Of a DNA stretch of 64,000 nucleotides, positions 1 through 9,356 are shown in pieces (positions within the stretch are counted from its first letter, which is position 1; each line of letters opens with the position of its first letter). The notes under the pieces are model-generated. The model ran no database searches. It saw nothing but the letters and a program-made list of their open reading frames with translations, and was not told the origin of the DNA. The DNA is taken from assembly GCF_002312815.1 (NCBI RefSeq), contig NZ_NKQJ01000003.1, forward strand, positions 1 to 64,000, written 5' to 3'. A program made the position numbers and the translations under genes. Origin of the DNA: Agaribacterium haliotis (GTDB taxonomy: Bacteria; Pseudomonadota; Gammaproteobacteria; Pseudomonadales; Cellvibrionaceae).

Positions 1-10
1 TTTTTGACGT

Positions 11-16
11 TTGCAA
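11..16 (-). promoter_or_regulatory. possible second rRNA -35 element (P2), promoter cut by window edge
   Basis: TTGCAA read leftward, in a context (GTTGCAAACG) that repeats the -35 region of the promoter at 125-152. The bases just upstream on the minus strand (17-45) are A-rich like an UP element. The matching -10 would fall left of base 1, so this is only a candidate. The two -35 elements are 136 bp apart, close to the P1-P2 distance of enterobacterial rRNA operons. Confidence 0.35.
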
Positions 17-117
17 CACTTAATTTTGCTTTTCTTTTTGTGCCAGAGCTAAGAAGCTTCTAACACAAAAACCGACCTGAACCGGACATCAAAAAACAAC
101 GCAGGGCGTCGTTGAGA

Positions 118-180
118 GGCGCGCATTATAGGGAGTCGCTGAGCGTTTGCAACAACTATTTTTACGGAATAGAAAAACAA
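118..180 (-). promoter_or_regulatory. rRNA operon P1-type promoter reading off the left edge
   Basis: On the minus strand there is -35 TTGCAA (152-147), a 16-bp spacer, and -10 TATAAT (130-125) preceded by ACTCCC and followed by a GC-rich discriminator GCGCGCC. The stretch ACTCCCTATAATGCGC is the hallmark of stringently controlled rRNA P1 promoters such as Escherichia coli rrnB P1. Upstream of -35 (153-180) is an A/T-rich tract that could be an UP element. It lies just after the tyrS terminator and points out of the window. In Pseudomonas a tyrosyl-tRNA synthetase gene also sits directly upstream of a 16S rRNA gene, so an rRNA operon beyond base 1 is expected. Confidence 0.8.
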
Positions 181-220
181 TGCCCACAAGCACCAGCCAC
201 AGCTATATTCCAAAACAAAA

Positions 221-255
221 AAAGGCCGCAAGCTTTATTAAAGCTTGCGGCCTTT
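221..255 (-). terminator. intrinsic terminator of tyrS
   Basis: A perfect 16-bp stem (221-236 with 240-255) closes a 3-nt loop. On the minus strand it is followed by a T-rich run. It begins 65 bp after the tyrS stop and separates tyrS transcription from the rRNA promoter. Confidence 0.9.
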
Positions 256-319
256 CTCTTTAGAGCTTTGAGGAACAGCTATGCTGCCCGCATTGGCCCA
301 GTCTGCAGGTAGCTGTTGC

Positions 320-1627
320 TCAGCGCAAATCCAGCAACAGGTTTTTCCTCTTGCCCAGCTTCACTAAAAAGAAACGATCAAAAAGAGCTTTATCTGCTGA
401 AAATATTTCAATAGAGCGCATATTGTCCTCAGCAGAAAGCGCAACACCATTGACCCACACAGCATTGCGAGCAAGCGCATCTTTCACTTCACGCCCCGCT
501 TTGACCATGCCCGCCTCACTTAACAAACTCGTCAGCGGCAAGTCAGCCAAATCTCGACCGGCCAAACTAGCAGTAGGCAAACCATCTAACTTGAGCTGCT
601 CCCAGTCGCCCTCACTCAAATCGCCAAGCTCACCGCTAAACATCGCTTGTGTAATACGCTGCGCTGCAAGTAAACCCTCGTCACCATGAACAAGCTGAGT
701 AACCTGTTCCGCCAACACTCGTTGAGCCTCGGGCTTTTGCCCTGAGGCCTTGTCTTTCGCCTCCAGCTGATCAATCTCCGCAACACTTAAGAAGGTAAAG
801 TACTTTAAGAACTTATAAACATCTGCATCGGCGCTGTTAAGCCAAAACTGGTAAAACGCATATGGCGAAGTTTTTGTAGGGCTCAACCAAATTGTTCCAC
901 TTTCAGTTTTACCAAACTTGGTTCCATCAGCTTTTGTGACTAAAGGAAGCGTCAAACCAAAAGTTTGTGCTCCATTTAGCCGACGGCTCAGATCAATACC
1001 GCCGGTAATATTTCCCCACTGGTCGGAACCGCCAATCTGTAGGCTGCAATCGTGACGTTTGCTCAGCTCGGCAAAGTCGTAGCTCTGCAGCAGCATATAA
1101 GTAAACTCGGTATAAGAAATACCTGCACCATCTCTATCGAGGCGCTGCTTAACACTTTCCTTGTTAATCATGTTGTTTACAGAAAAGTGCTTGCCGACAT
1201 CGCGCAGGAAGTCCAGCGCACTTATGTTACCAATCCAATCGAGGTTATTGACTACATCGGCCGAATTCTCTCCGCAGTCAAAGTCAATAAAACGGCTCAC
1301 CTGGGCTCGCAGCTTATCTACCCAGCCTGCAACAATATCAGGCGTGTTTAATTTGCGCTCTTGGGCCTTGAAGGACGGATCGCCAATTAAACCTGTCGCG
1401 CCCCCGACCAGGGCAATCGGCTTGTGCCCGGCCAACTGGAAACGCTTGAGAGTCAGCAAGGGCACCAAGCTTCCTATATGCAGACTGTCGGCTGTCGGAT
1501 CAAAACCACAGTAAAGCGTGCGCGACGCACTCTGAAGGTGCTCAACTAATTGCTCCTCCGACGTCATTTGCGCAACCAGACCGCGAGCCTGTAAATCCTG
1601 CAATAAATCTTTATTTAGCGACTGCAT
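320..1627 (-). CDS. tyrS: tyrosyl-tRNA synthetase
   Basis: Class I aminoacyl-tRNA synthetase that charges tRNA-Tyr in the cytoplasm. The 435-residue product aligns from end to end with Escherichia coli TyrS (about 424 residues). The HIGH motif appears as HIGS (residues 50-53), the second signature as KFGKT (237-241, the TyrS-type form rather than the KMSKS of TyrZ), and the tyrosine pocket GGSDQWGN is near residue 200. An S4 RNA-binding domain occupies the last 70 residues. ATG start, 17 residues before the conserved GLVAQ segment. The gene is divergent from the M23 peptidase gene and ends before a strong terminator and an rRNA promoter, the same setting as Pseudomonas tyrZ. Confidence 0.97.
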   Translation of the reverse strand: MQSLNKDLLQDLQARGLVAQMTSEEQLVEHLQSASRTLYCGFDPTADSLHIGSLVPLLTLKRFQLAGHKPIALVGGATGLIGDPSFKAQERKLNTPDIVAGWVDKLRAQVSRFIDFDCGENSADVVNNLDWIGNISALDFLRDVGKHFSVNNMINKESVKQRLDRDGAGISYTEFTYMLLQSYDFAELSKRHDCSLQIGGSDQWGNITGGIDLSRRLNGAQTFGLTLPLVTKADGTKFGKTESGTIWLSPTKTSPYAFYQFWLNSADADVYKFLKYFTFLSVAEIDQLEAKDKASGQKPEAQRVLAEQVTQLVHGDEGLLAAQRITQAMFSGELGDLSEGDWEQLKLDGLPTASLAGRDLADLPLTSLLSEAGMVKAGREVKDALARNAVWVNGVALSAEDNMRSIEIFSADKALFDRFFLVKLGKRKNLLLDLR

Positions 1628-1822
1628 TAACCTTGAACCTTATCTCTTCATTTATATGGGCGGGGCCCCAAATACAAACCAGGCCCGAACATTACCGGAA
1701 CCAACGGCAAAAACAAGGTCTAATGAGCAGCCTAATTTACGCTTGGCGCGTGAAAAATGTTCAATTTTTTGTTATAACGTGCTTAGTTGCATTCAAATCT
1801 TGATATGTTATATAGAAAAGTT

Positions 1823-3199
1823 ATGGAACTTGTTGAAAAACTTAAAAAAAGTTCGGTAGCAAAGTTGGCGGCTCGTTTCCCGCATGGACACTTAGCTGCA
1901 GCGGGAGGACTTAGCCTCTCGCTTATCGTTCTCAGCGCATTCTCTAGCAACGCCACCGTTCCCGCGGAGCGTCAGTTAAACACCCTTGAACTCCCTAAGT
2001 TTGCACACGCAGAGCACAGCCTGCCAAGCCCTTCGGCCAGCCCGGTTGAGCTCGAAACAAGCAGTGCAGCTCAGTGGCAAACTCGCGAGCTGGAAATTAA
2101 ATCTGGCGACACCCTAAGCAGCTTGTTTAAACGCGCAGGCTTATCCGATAGAGAGATGATGAACTTTCTATCTGCGACTGAAAACAAAGAAAAACTGAAC
2201 AGTGTGCGCCCCGGCCACAAGCTCAAGTTTTCTTTTAATGACATGGGCTCACTTGAGCAACTGCGCTACATCAGCAGCAAACTTCAAAGCCATAACTTCA
2301 CCCTCGACGGCGAATCTTATCGCTACAGTGAAGATTTGCGCGAGCCAGATATTAAAGTCGCTGCCGCCAGCGGCATTATCAACAGCTCCCTCTATCTCGC
2401 TGGTACCAATGCCGGCATGGACGACAAACTTATTATGGAGTTTGCTGAAGTTTTTGGCTGGGATATCGATTTTGCGTTAGATATCCGCCGGGGTGACAGC
2501 TTTCGAATACTCTACGAAGAACACTTCGTCGACGGTGAAAAACTGCGTAATGGCCCGATTTTATCGGCCGAATTTATCAACCAGGGGCAAGCATTCAACG
2601 CTGTTCGCTACGTGCATCAAGATGGCCGCGCTCAATATTACACTCCGGAAGGCCGCAGCATGCAAAAAGCCTTTTTGCGCGCTCCTGTCGATTTCCGCCG
2701 CATAAGCTCCAACTTTAACCCGCGCCGCCTACACCCCATTACCGGGAAAGTCCGCCCCCACCGCGGTATCGACTACGCCGCTAAAACCGGCACACCGGTC
2801 TGGTCGTCAGGCGATGGCAAGGTGATCAAGTCAGGCTACAGCAAATACAACGGCAATTACGTTGTTATTCAACACGGCGGCGGCGTGCAAACCAAATATC
2901 TCCACCTGCACAAACGCAAGGTAAAAACAGGCCAGCGAGTACGCCAAAAACAACTTATCGGCACCGTTGGCTCTACCGGCCTTAGCTCTGGCCCCCACCT
3001 TCACTATGAGTTTTTACTAAACGGCGTACACCGCAACCCGCGCACCATCGTGCAGAAATTGCCAAAAGCAGAGGCGATCTCAACCGCGCTCCGCGCAGAT
3101 TTCGAGCGCCAGACAAGCCCGCTTGTCGCTCAACTTGAAGCAGAAACTGCGACACTACTTGCGTTAAACGATAGCGACAAACAACCTAAAGCCCTATGA
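1823..3199 (+). CDS. M23 family murein endopeptidase with LysM/OapA-like domain
   Basis: Inner-membrane-anchored or exported zinc peptidase expected to cut peptide cross-links in peptidoglycan. A hydrophobic segment lies near the N-terminus (about residues 25-45), followed by a LysM/OapA-like region beginning SGDTLSSLF, and a complete LytM domain at the C-terminus with HRGID, HLH and HLHYE metal ligands, so it should be active. The frame is open from a TTG at 1787 and an ATG at 1805; I chose the ATG at 1823, preceded by AGAAAAG, but the start is uncertain. Its last codon overlaps anmK by 4 bp (ATGA). The same M23-anmK pair lies beside the synthetase gene in Pseudomonas (PA0667-PA0666). Confidence 0.9.
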   Translation: MELVEKLKKSSVAKLAARFPHGHLAAAGGLSLSLIVLSAFSSNATVPAERQLNTLELPKFAHAEHSLPSPSASPVELETSSAAQWQTRELEIKSGDTLSSLFKRAGLSDREMMNFLSATENKEKLNSVRPGHKLKFSFNDMGSLEQLRYISSKLQSHNFTLDGESYRYSEDLREPDIKVAAASGIINSSLYLAGTNAGMDDKLIMEFAEVFGWDIDFALDIRRGDSFRILYEEHFVDGEKLRNGPILSAEFINQGQAFNAVRYVHQDGRAQYYTPEGRSMQKAFLRAPVDFRRISSNFNPRRLHPITGKVRPHRGIDYAAKTGTPVWSSGDGKVIKSGYSKYNGNYVVIQHGGGVQTKYLHLHKRKVKTGQRVRQKQLIGTVGSTGLSSGPHLHYEFLLNGVHRNPRTIVQKLPKAEAISTALRADFERQTSPLVAQLEAETATLLALNDSDKQPKAL

Positions 3200-4290
3200 A
3201 GCCCGAGCTCTATATCGGGCTGATGAGCGGCACCAGCGTCGACGCCGTCGACGCTGCCCTCGTCGACATACGCGACACCATTACTGTTCTAGCCTCCACC
3301 GAGCTCGCCTATCCCGCTGAACTACAGGCACAGTGCTTAGCGCTGTTTGAACCGGGCAGCAACGAAGTTGAACGCCTGGGCGCGCTCAGCGCACAACTCA
3401 GTGAACTCTACATCAAGGCTACCGACAAACTGCTGAAACTCAGCGGGCACAAAAGTAGCGATGTTATCGCCATAGGTAACCACGGGCAGACCATTCGCCA
3501 CCGCCCCAACCAACAACACGCATTCAGCCTGCAAATTGGCGATAATTATCGCCTCGCCAATCAGACAGGCATCGCTGTTATTGGCGACTTTCGCAGCCAG
3601 GATGTAGCGCTAGGTGGCCAGGGTGCGCCACTTACCCCGGCCTTTCATCAGTTCTTAGCGGGCGATCAACACTGTGCGTTTATCAATATTGGCGGCATCG
3701 CCAACATCACTGCCATAGGGCAAACGCTGCGAGGCTGGGACTGCGGCCCCGGCAATGCCCTGCTCGACGCCTGGTTTCGCAAACACCACCCGAATAGCGC
3801 AGTGGGCTACGACAAAGACGGCCGCTGGGCTCAAAGCTCAGAAGCCAGTGAAGCACTTGTAAACCAGCTGCTAAAACATAGTTTCTTTACTCGAGAACCA
3901 CCCAAAAGCACGGGCAAAGAAGAGTTTACCTTGGGCTGGTTAAACCGCGAGCTTGAGGCTCATTGCGAATTAACACCTGCGCGTGTACAAGCGAGCCTGC
4001 TGGAGCTCAGCGCTCGTTGCATCGCCCGGGACCTCAACAAGTTAAACTGCCATGTCGCCTACCTTTGCGGCGGCGGCATATATAATCCCGCGCTCGTTTC
4101 AAGACTGCAACAACTGTGCAACGCAGAACTAAAAAGCAGTGAAGAGCTCGGTGTTGCTCCAGATTGCATGGAGGCTGCGGCTTTTGCCTGGCTAGCTCAG
4201 CGCCACGTGCACAAACTTCCCGGCAATGCACCGACCGTGACCGGCGCCAAGCGCGAAGCTGTACTGGGCTGCCTTTATTTACCCGGCTAA
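3196..4290 (+). CDS. anmK: anhydro-N-acetylmuramic acid kinase
   Basis: Phosphorylates and opens 1,6-anhydro-N-acetylmuramic acid to MurNAc-6-phosphate during cell-wall recycling. The 364-residue protein opens with the family signature GLMSGTSVDAVDAAL, then has NHGQTIRHRP, GGIANIT and DCGPGNALLD (the catalytic aspartate region), and CGGGIYN for nucleotide binding. Length is normal for AnmK (about 365-370). It is translationally coupled by a 4-bp overlap to the upstream murein peptidase, which fits a shared role in turnover of the sacculus. It converges on rsmI. Confidence 0.96.
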   Translation: MKPELYIGLMSGTSVDAVDAALVDIRDTITVLASTELAYPAELQAQCLALFEPGSNEVERLGALSAQLSELYIKATDKLLKLSGHKSSDVIAIGNHGQTIRHRPNQQHAFSLQIGDNYRLANQTGIAVIGDFRSQDVALGGQGAPLTPAFHQFLAGDQHCAFINIGGIANITAIGQTLRGWDCGPGNALLDAWFRKHHPNSAVGYDKDGRWAQSSEASEALVNQLLKHSFFTREPPKSTGKEEFTLGWLNRELEAHCELTPARVQASLLELSARCIARDLNKLNCHVAYLCGGGIYNPALVSRLQQLCNAELKSSEELGVAPDCMEAAAFAWLAQRHVHKLPGNAPTVTGAKREAVLGCLYLPG

Positions 4291-4363
4291 ACTTTTCTCG
4301 GCTAAACAGCGCAAACGAGCAGCACCTCACCGCAGCGGGCAAGAAAGACAAGCTAAGGCAAGA

Positions 4364-5206
4364 TTACGCTTTGAGTTCGAGCGCGCGCTGATACAGCAAC
4401 TTTTTACTCACACCACTGAATTCACTGACGAGCGCCGCGGCTTTTTTTGTCGGCAATTCATTGACCAATAAACCGAGCAAGCGCTCCGCTTCGGCATCGA
4501 GCTGACTGCTCTCAGGCTTAGGTTCGGGAGCAATCATCAACACCATCTCGCCGCGGCTTTGATTGGCGTCATCGGCTAGGGCTTGTTGAATATCCCCAAG
4601 ACTAAACCCGATAAAGGTCTCGAAAGTTTTTGTTAACTCGCGCGCAAGCACGGCCTGGCGCTTTGCGCCCAACACCTCTATTGCATCGTCAATACTGGCG
4701 ACAATGCGATGCGGGCTTTCAAAACACACAAGCGTATGCTCACTTGCAGCGTGAAGCGAAAAGAACTGTTTGCGTGCAGCTGACTTTGCCGGGCTAAAAC
4801 CGACAAAAGCAAAACTATCTGTCGGTAGGCCAGAAGCGCATAGAGCGGCGAGCGGCGCTGAGGGCCCGGGTACCGGAACAACATTTAAACCCGCTTCTCT
4901 AACGCGTCGAACTAAGCGATAACCCGGGTCCGAAATCAGCGGCGTACCCGCATCTGAAATCAATGCAATATTTTGCCCCTGCATTAGCAGATCGAGCAGG
5001 TGCTGCACTTGGCGCTCGCCGCTGTAATCGTGATAAGCCGTCAGGCGGGTATCGATACCAAAATGTGTAAGCAAGCGCTTACTGTGGCGGGTATCTTCAG
5101 CGGCAATCATGTCGACCTGCTTTAAAAGTGCCAACGCGCGAACTGAGAGATCGTCGAGGTTCCCTATTGGCGTAGCGACAATATAGAGGACACCGTCTTT
5201 GCTCAT
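4364..5206 (-). CDS. rsmI: 16S rRNA (cytidine-1402-2'-O)-methyltransferase
   Basis: Uses S-adenosylmethionine to methylate the ribose of C1402 in the decoding centre of 16S rRNA. The 280-residue product has the tetrapyrrole-methylase fold motifs of RsmI: VATPIGNLDDLSVRAL at the N-terminus, AEDTRHSKRLL near residue 40, and ALISDAGTPLISDPG near residue 83. It is divergent from lpoA with only 47 bp between the starts, the arrangement found in Escherichia coli (yraL/yraM). No convincing terminator is visible in the 73 bp before anmK. Confidence 0.96.
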   Translation of the reverse strand: MSKDGVLYIVATPIGNLDDLSVRALALLKQVDMIAAEDTRHSKRLLTHFGIDTRLTAYHDYSGERQVQHLLDLLMQGQNIALISDAGTPLISDPGYRLVRRVREAGLNVVPVPGPSAPLAALCASGLPTDSFAFVGFSPAKSAARKQFFSLHAASEHTLVCFESPHRIVASIDDAIEVLGAKRQAVLARELTKTFETFIGFSLGDIQQALADDANQSRGEMVLMIAPEPKPESSQLDAEAERLLGLLVNELPTKKAAALVSEFSGVSKKLLYQRALELKA

Positions 5207-5253
5207 TTGTTATAGTTCCAGAATTAAATTAAAAACCTAAAGACGCACAGCGC

Positions 5254-7233
5254 ATGAACTTAACTCGCCAGCCTTTTGCCAGCAAGTATCGCACGACGTA
5301 TAAAAAGTTAATGCTCGGTTCCGCGATTCTGACAGCGCTCGCTCTGAGCGCCTGCGGCTCAACACCGGTACAGCAGGATTCTCAAGCACCGAAACTGAGC
5401 TCGGGCAACATAGAAAGCTATCTTGAAGACACAGCAAAAACAGACGGTTCAGAAAAAGTTACTCGACAACTTAATGCCGCTGAATATTTCCTCAAGAACA
5501 ACGACTTAGTTCGTGCGCACCTGCAGGCCGACAGTATCGACCAAAGCCAGGCAAATGAACATCAGTATTTACGACTTGCTCTACTGCGCGGCAACATCGC
5601 CCTAAAAGACGGCGAACCCTACCTGGCGCAGCGCTACTGGTTTGATAGCAGACTGGATCAAATTCAAGCCAGCACGGCAAAACAACAAGAACAACAAATA
5701 GAACTGTTTGATCGGCGCGCAAGCTTAATGTTTGATCAGGCAAATTACCTTCAGGCGTTTGAGCAGCGACTAAAGCTCGACCAACTACTGAAAAATGACG
5801 AAGCGCGCGCCCAGCTCAATCACGACCTGCTCTGGGAATACCTGGCCGAACTTCCTCAAAGCGAACTTAGTGAACTTGCTAAAACCGAAACCGACAGCAC
5901 CAAAGTCGGCTGGTATTCGCTCGCGGCACTGAGCAAAAGTAACGGCGCAAATTTCCGCCAGCAAATTATCGACATCAATCACTGGCGCAGTATTTGGCCC
6001 GACCACCCCGCCAATCATCTGCTGCCTGCCGACCTGCAACTCATATTGCAACTCGTCGATGCTCAGGCCCAGCAGCTGGCAGTACTGCTGCCTCTTTCTG
6101 GCAAGCTGGCGAGCATTGGCGCAGCGATACGCGAAGGGGTGCTTGCTGCCTACTACAATGACCTGAGCGACGCCTACAGCCTGCCTGAAATTCGCTTTTA
6201 CGACACCAACGAGCAAGACGTCAACAGCGTTTACGACCAAGCCGTTAGCGAAGGCGCAGAGCTCGTCATCGGCCCCTTAAGCAAAGACAAATTGCGTGCA
6301 TTATCGGCTCGCAGCGAGCTTCCTGTTACCACATTTGCGCTGAACGCCATCAATGACAAAGCCGTCGACATCGACGCCACAGCCGAGCAGACACTATTAA
6401 ATAGCGATGCGCCCCCGGCGCAAACGAGCCCTGAAAACACTAGCGCGCGCAGCGGCCAAGCCGACCTGTTTCAATTCAGCCTTTCTATCGAAAGCGAAGC
6501 TCAGCAAATTGCCCTGAAAGCTTGGCGCGATGGCCATCGGCGGGCAATGATTTTAGTTCCCGACAACACCTGGGGTGGTCGCGGCGCCAATGCATTTAGC
6601 CAAAAGTGGGAAGAGCTCGGCGGCGCCGTCTTAGTTCAACAAAGTTATCGTGACAAACGCAATTACTCCAACCTTGTCGAAACCGCTGTAGGCCTAAAAA
6701 CAAGCAAACAGCGACGCAGCGAAATTCAAAATTTCTTGGGCCAGTCTTTTGAGTTTGAACCGCGCCGACGCAAAGACATCGACTTTATATTTATGCTCGC
6801 CAGGCCAACTCAGGCGCGTCAACTAATCCCCCTGCTGTCTTATCACTACGCTGGCGATATTCCCGTTTATGCCAGCAGCCAGGTTTACGAAGGCCCCAAT
6901 AGAAAAGGTCTTGCAGATCTGAACGGCTTGCGCTTTTCAACCATGCCTTGGTTTCTCGACAGCAAGCTTGCCGAACGCCGCGCAATCGCAGCCTACGGAG
7001 ATAACTCACCAGCATTGCAGCAGTTTTATGCCCTCGGCGTCGATGCTTATCATATCTATCCGCGCCTAGAGCAGCTAAAACAGATTCGCCAGGCCCAATT
7101 CTACGGCAGCACCGGCAAGCTCAGCGTCAACCAAGATTTGCATATCGTACGCCAGCAGAGCTTCGGCGAAATACAACAGGGACGAGCGATTGAACTTAAA
7201 ATCGAAAATAAAGACCAAGGATTCGAACAATAA
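5254..7233 (+). CDS. lpoA: penicillin-binding protein activator LpoA
   Basis: Outer-membrane lipoprotein that reaches through the periplasm to stimulate the class A synthase PBP1A. Signal peptide with lipobox LSAC (Cys34). Residues about 45-260 are helical repeats (TPR-like), and residues about 275-640 form the periplasmic-binding-protein-like domain starting QLAVLLPLSGKLASIGAAIREG. At 659 residues it matches the family. The segment near residues 375-405 is low-complexity and probably a loop insertion. First gene of lpoA-yraN-diaA-dolP; the stop overlaps the yraN start by 44 bp. Confidence 0.95.
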   Translation: MNLTRQPFASKYRTTYKKLMLGSAILTALALSACGSTPVQQDSQAPKLSSGNIESYLEDTAKTDGSEKVTRQLNAAEYFLKNNDLVRAHLQADSIDQSQANEHQYLRLALLRGNIALKDGEPYLAQRYWFDSRLDQIQASTAKQQEQQIELFDRRASLMFDQANYLQAFEQRLKLDQLLKNDEARAQLNHDLLWEYLAELPQSELSELAKTETDSTKVGWYSLAALSKSNGANFRQQIIDINHWRSIWPDHPANHLLPADLQLILQLVDAQAQQLAVLLPLSGKLASIGAAIREGVLAAYYNDLSDAYSLPEIRFYDTNEQDVNSVYDQAVSEGAELVIGPLSKDKLRALSARSELPVTTFALNAINDKAVDIDATAEQTLLNSDAPPAQTSPENTSARSGQADLFQFSLSIESEAQQIALKAWRDGHRRAMILVPDNTWGGRGANAFSQKWEELGGAVLVQQSYRDKRNYSNLVETAVGLKTSKQRRSEIQNFLGQSFEFEPRRRKDIDFIFMLARPTQARQLIPLLSYHYAGDIPVYASSQVYEGPNRKGLADLNGLRFSTMPWFLDSKLAERRAIAAYGDNSPALQQFYALGVDAYHIYPRLEQLKQIRQAQFYGSTGKLSVNQDLHIVRQQSFGEIQQGRAIELKIENKDQGFEQ

Positions 7234-7558
7234 CCAGCGCGGGCAACTGGCAGAGCAGCAGGCAAACCGTTATTTGCAACAGCAGGGGCTCGTCCTTTGC
7301 GATAAAAACTTCCGCTGCCGCAGCGGTGAAATTGATCTGATTATGCGCGACGGCGATTGCCTCGTTTTTATTGAGGTGCGCTATCGCAAAAGTTCAACGT
7401 TTGGTGGCGCTGCCGCATCAGTCGATCAAAAAAAACAACACAAGATTCGACAAAGTGCCGAATCCTATTTACAACAAAAACAACTAAACACCGCCTGCCG
7501 CTTTGATGTCATCGCTATGAGTCAAGAAAAGATAGAGTGGTTTAGGGGAGCTTTTTAA
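7190..7558 (+). CDS. yraN: UPF0102 (YraN) nuclease-fold protein
   Basis: Small protein of the YraN family, which has an endonuclease-like fold but no firmly established function. The 122-residue product carries the family core GEIDLIMRDGDCLVFIEVRYR, where E, D and the ExR segment correspond to the restriction-endonuclease-like active-site pattern. TTG start at 7190 inside the end of lpoA, with AGGGACG upstream; no ATG is available before the conserved region. The position between lpoA and diaA is conserved in gammaproteobacteria. Confidence 0.9.
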   Translation: MNLKSKIKTKDSNNNQRGQLAEQQANRYLQQQGLVLCDKNFRCRSGEIDLIMRDGDCLVFIEVRYRKSSTFGGAAASVDQKKQHKIRQSAESYLQQKQLNTACRFDVIAMSQEKIEWFRGAF

Positions 7559-7561
7559 AAC

Positions 7562-8158
7562 ATGAATAGCGAACGCGTTTACAATCTGTTTCGCGAAAGT
7601 GTCGAGGCAAAAATGGAAGTCGGCGAACAACTTGCCGCACCACTTAGCCTCGCTGCAGATTACATTACCGAAACACTTGTCAGTGGCAATAAAGTCCTGG
7701 TCGCTGGCAACGGCGCTTCCTCCGCCTTAGCACAAATTTTTTGCTCGGCCATGCTTGATCGCTTTGAGCAAGAAAGGCCGAGCCTTCCCGCCATATGGCT
7801 CGGCAGCCACATAAATACCGCAGTATCGATGGGCAGCGATCAGGGCCTGCACGACATGTACGCAAAGCCGGTGCGCGCGCTTGGCCAGACCGGAGACATT
7901 CTCTTAGTCTTAAGCTGCAATGGCAAAGCCAGCAACCTGGTACAAGCCATCAGCGCCGCACACGATAGAAATATGCGTGTTATTGCCTTAACCGGGCGCA
8001 ACGGCGGAGACATCAGCTCACTGATTGCCGCCGAGGATCTGGAACTGCGCGCAAGCATGCACAAGCGCTCACGTGTACACGAAATACACCTGCTGTGCCT
8101 TTATTGCCTGCTCGATTTGATAGACAGTAAATTATTCGGGCTTGGCGATGATATCTAA
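7562..8158 (+). CDS. diaA: SIS-domain DnaA initiator-associating protein
   Basis: Phosphoheptose-isomerase-like SIS protein. In Escherichia coli DiaA is a tetramer that binds DnaA and promotes its assembly at oriC. The 198 residues show the SIS pattern (VAGNGASSALAQIF near residue 47, LSCNGKASNLVQAI near 118, ALTGRNGGDI near 142). Sequence alone does not cleanly separate DiaA from GmhA; the yraN-diaA-dolP context decides the call. It starts 3 bp after the yraN stop and overlaps dolP. Confidence 0.88.
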   Translation: MNSERVYNLFRESVEAKMEVGEQLAAPLSLAADYITETLVSGNKVLVAGNGASSALAQIFCSAMLDRFEQERPSLPAIWLGSHINTAVSMGSDQGLHDMYAKPVRALGQTGDILLVLSCNGKASNLVQAISAAHDRNMRVIALTGRNGGDISSLIAAEDLELRASMHKRSRVHEIHLLCLYCLLDLIDSKLFGLGDDI

Positions 8159-8723
8159 AGGCAAAATCGCAGCGCTGCTTTTCCCCCTTGTGCTGTTAAC
8201 AGGTTGCGTGCAGATCACAGATGCCGTGTCAGACGAGCCCATACAGCCCGACCCTACGAAGCGCAGCTTTGGTGAATACTGGGACGATAGAAACCTACAC
8301 ACCATCATCCGAGTTAACTTAAATAAGGCCGATCAGCGCTTTGACAAACTCAACGTCAACGTGCACGTCTACAATGGAGTAGTACTGCTCACCGGTGAAG
8401 TGCCAGAACAGCAGCTGCGCGACACCGCTGGAAAAGTCGCCGCAGATGTCTACCGCGTACGGCAAGTACACAACGAACTGACCATCGGCCCCAAGCGCAG
8501 TTTTGGTTCACACAGCAAAGATAGCTGGCTGGAAACCAAAATTGACGGCAAGCTGATTACTAACGGCGATATCGACTCGAGCCGCGTCGAGGTCTATGTC
8601 GAAAATCAAGTGGTCTATTTAATGGGCATGCTGAGCAGGGCCCAGACCGAACGCATCACCGATGTTGTACGCACAACTAAAGGTGTAAAAAAAGTTGTGC
8701 GCGCAATTGAATATGTAGATTGA
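8148..8723 (+). CDS. dolP: BON-domain outer-membrane lipoprotein DolP (YraP)
   Basis: Lipoprotein with two BON domains that in Escherichia coli binds anionic phospholipid and supports envelope integrity and BAM function. Signal peptide ends in lipobox LTGC (Cys20). The BON repeats span about residues 48-115 (ending QVHNELTIG) and 125-191 (ending KKVVRAIEYVD). I chose the ATG at 8148; a TTG at 8142 in the same frame is the alternative. It overlaps the end of diaA by 11 bp, indicating coupled translation. Confidence 0.92.
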   Translation: MISKGKIAALLFPLVLLTGCVQITDAVSDEPIQPDPTKRSFGEYWDDRNLHTIIRVNLNKADQRFDKLNVNVHVYNGVVLLTGEVPEQQLRDTAGKVAADVYRVRQVHNELTIGPKRSFGSHSKDSWLETKIDGKLITNGDIDSSRVEVYVENQVVYLMGMLSRAQTERITDVVRTTKGVKKVVRAIEYVD

Positions 8724-8744
8724 TCTATCAGTTAGGGAAACATT

Positions 8745-9341
8745 ATGGGTAGCACCGGCATTATTAGCCTCGTCGTCATCGCGATTGTTATTTTTTACCT
8801 CGTCAGTATATATAACCGCCTGGTTGCGCTAAAAAATCGCTACCAAAATGGCTTTGCGCAAATTGAAGTTCAACTTAAACGGCGCTACGACTTAATCCCG
8901 AATCTTGTCGAAACCGCAAAAGCCTACCTCGACCACGAAAAAGAAACCCTAACCGCGGTTACCGAAGCGCGAAATACTGCGCTGGCCGGGCTCAAAGCCG
9001 CCGCCGGTGCACCGGGTGAAGCATCGGCAATGAGCATGCTCGCCAACGCCGAAAACGCCCTCGGCAGCGCTCTTGGCCGCCTATCGGTAGTGATGGAAAG
9101 TTACCCCGATTTAAAAGCAAACAACAATATGCAGCAGCTGAGTGAAGAGCTGACCAGTACCGAGAACAAAGTCGCTTTTGCCCGCCAAGCTTTTAACGAT
9201 TTTGTCACGGCTTATAACAGCTACCGACAGAGCTTCCCCCCCGTTATCTTCGCCGGTATGTTTGGCCATCGAGAAGATGCCAAGCTACTCGAATTTGCCG
9301 ACAGCGAAGCCATACAAGAAGCCCCAAAAGTTCAGTTTTAA
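8745..9341 (+). CDS. LemA family membrane protein
   Basis: LemA-type protein of 198 residues: an N-terminal transmembrane segment (residues about 5-24) followed by the family signature RYQNGFAQIEVQLKRRYDLI and VETAKAYLDHEKETL, then a long helical bundle. The molecular role of LemA proteins is not settled; many sit next to a membrane M48 peptidase, as here. RBS-like GGGAAA lies shortly before the ATG. It probably forms a two-gene operon with the peptidase 15 bp downstream. Confidence 0.93.
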   Translation: MGSTGIISLVVIAIVIFYLVSIYNRLVALKNRYQNGFAQIEVQLKRRYDLIPNLVETAKAYLDHEKETLTAVTEARNTALAGLKAAAGAPGEASAMSMLANAENALGSALGRLSVVMESYPDLKANNNMQQLSEELTSTENKVAFARQAFNDFVTAYNSYRQSFPPVIFAGMFGHREDAKLLEFADSEAIQEAPKVQF

Positions 9342-9356
9342 TGCTCGGCAACGGCA

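Noticed and set aside
49..231. Minus-strand frame of 60 codons at the left edge
   Set aside because: It runs across the rRNA promoter and the tyrS terminator arm, so it is not a gene.
1773..1778. TATAAC considered as the -10 of the M23 peptidase gene
   Set aside because: No -35 at acceptable spacing; the nearest TTGGCG is 24 bp away.
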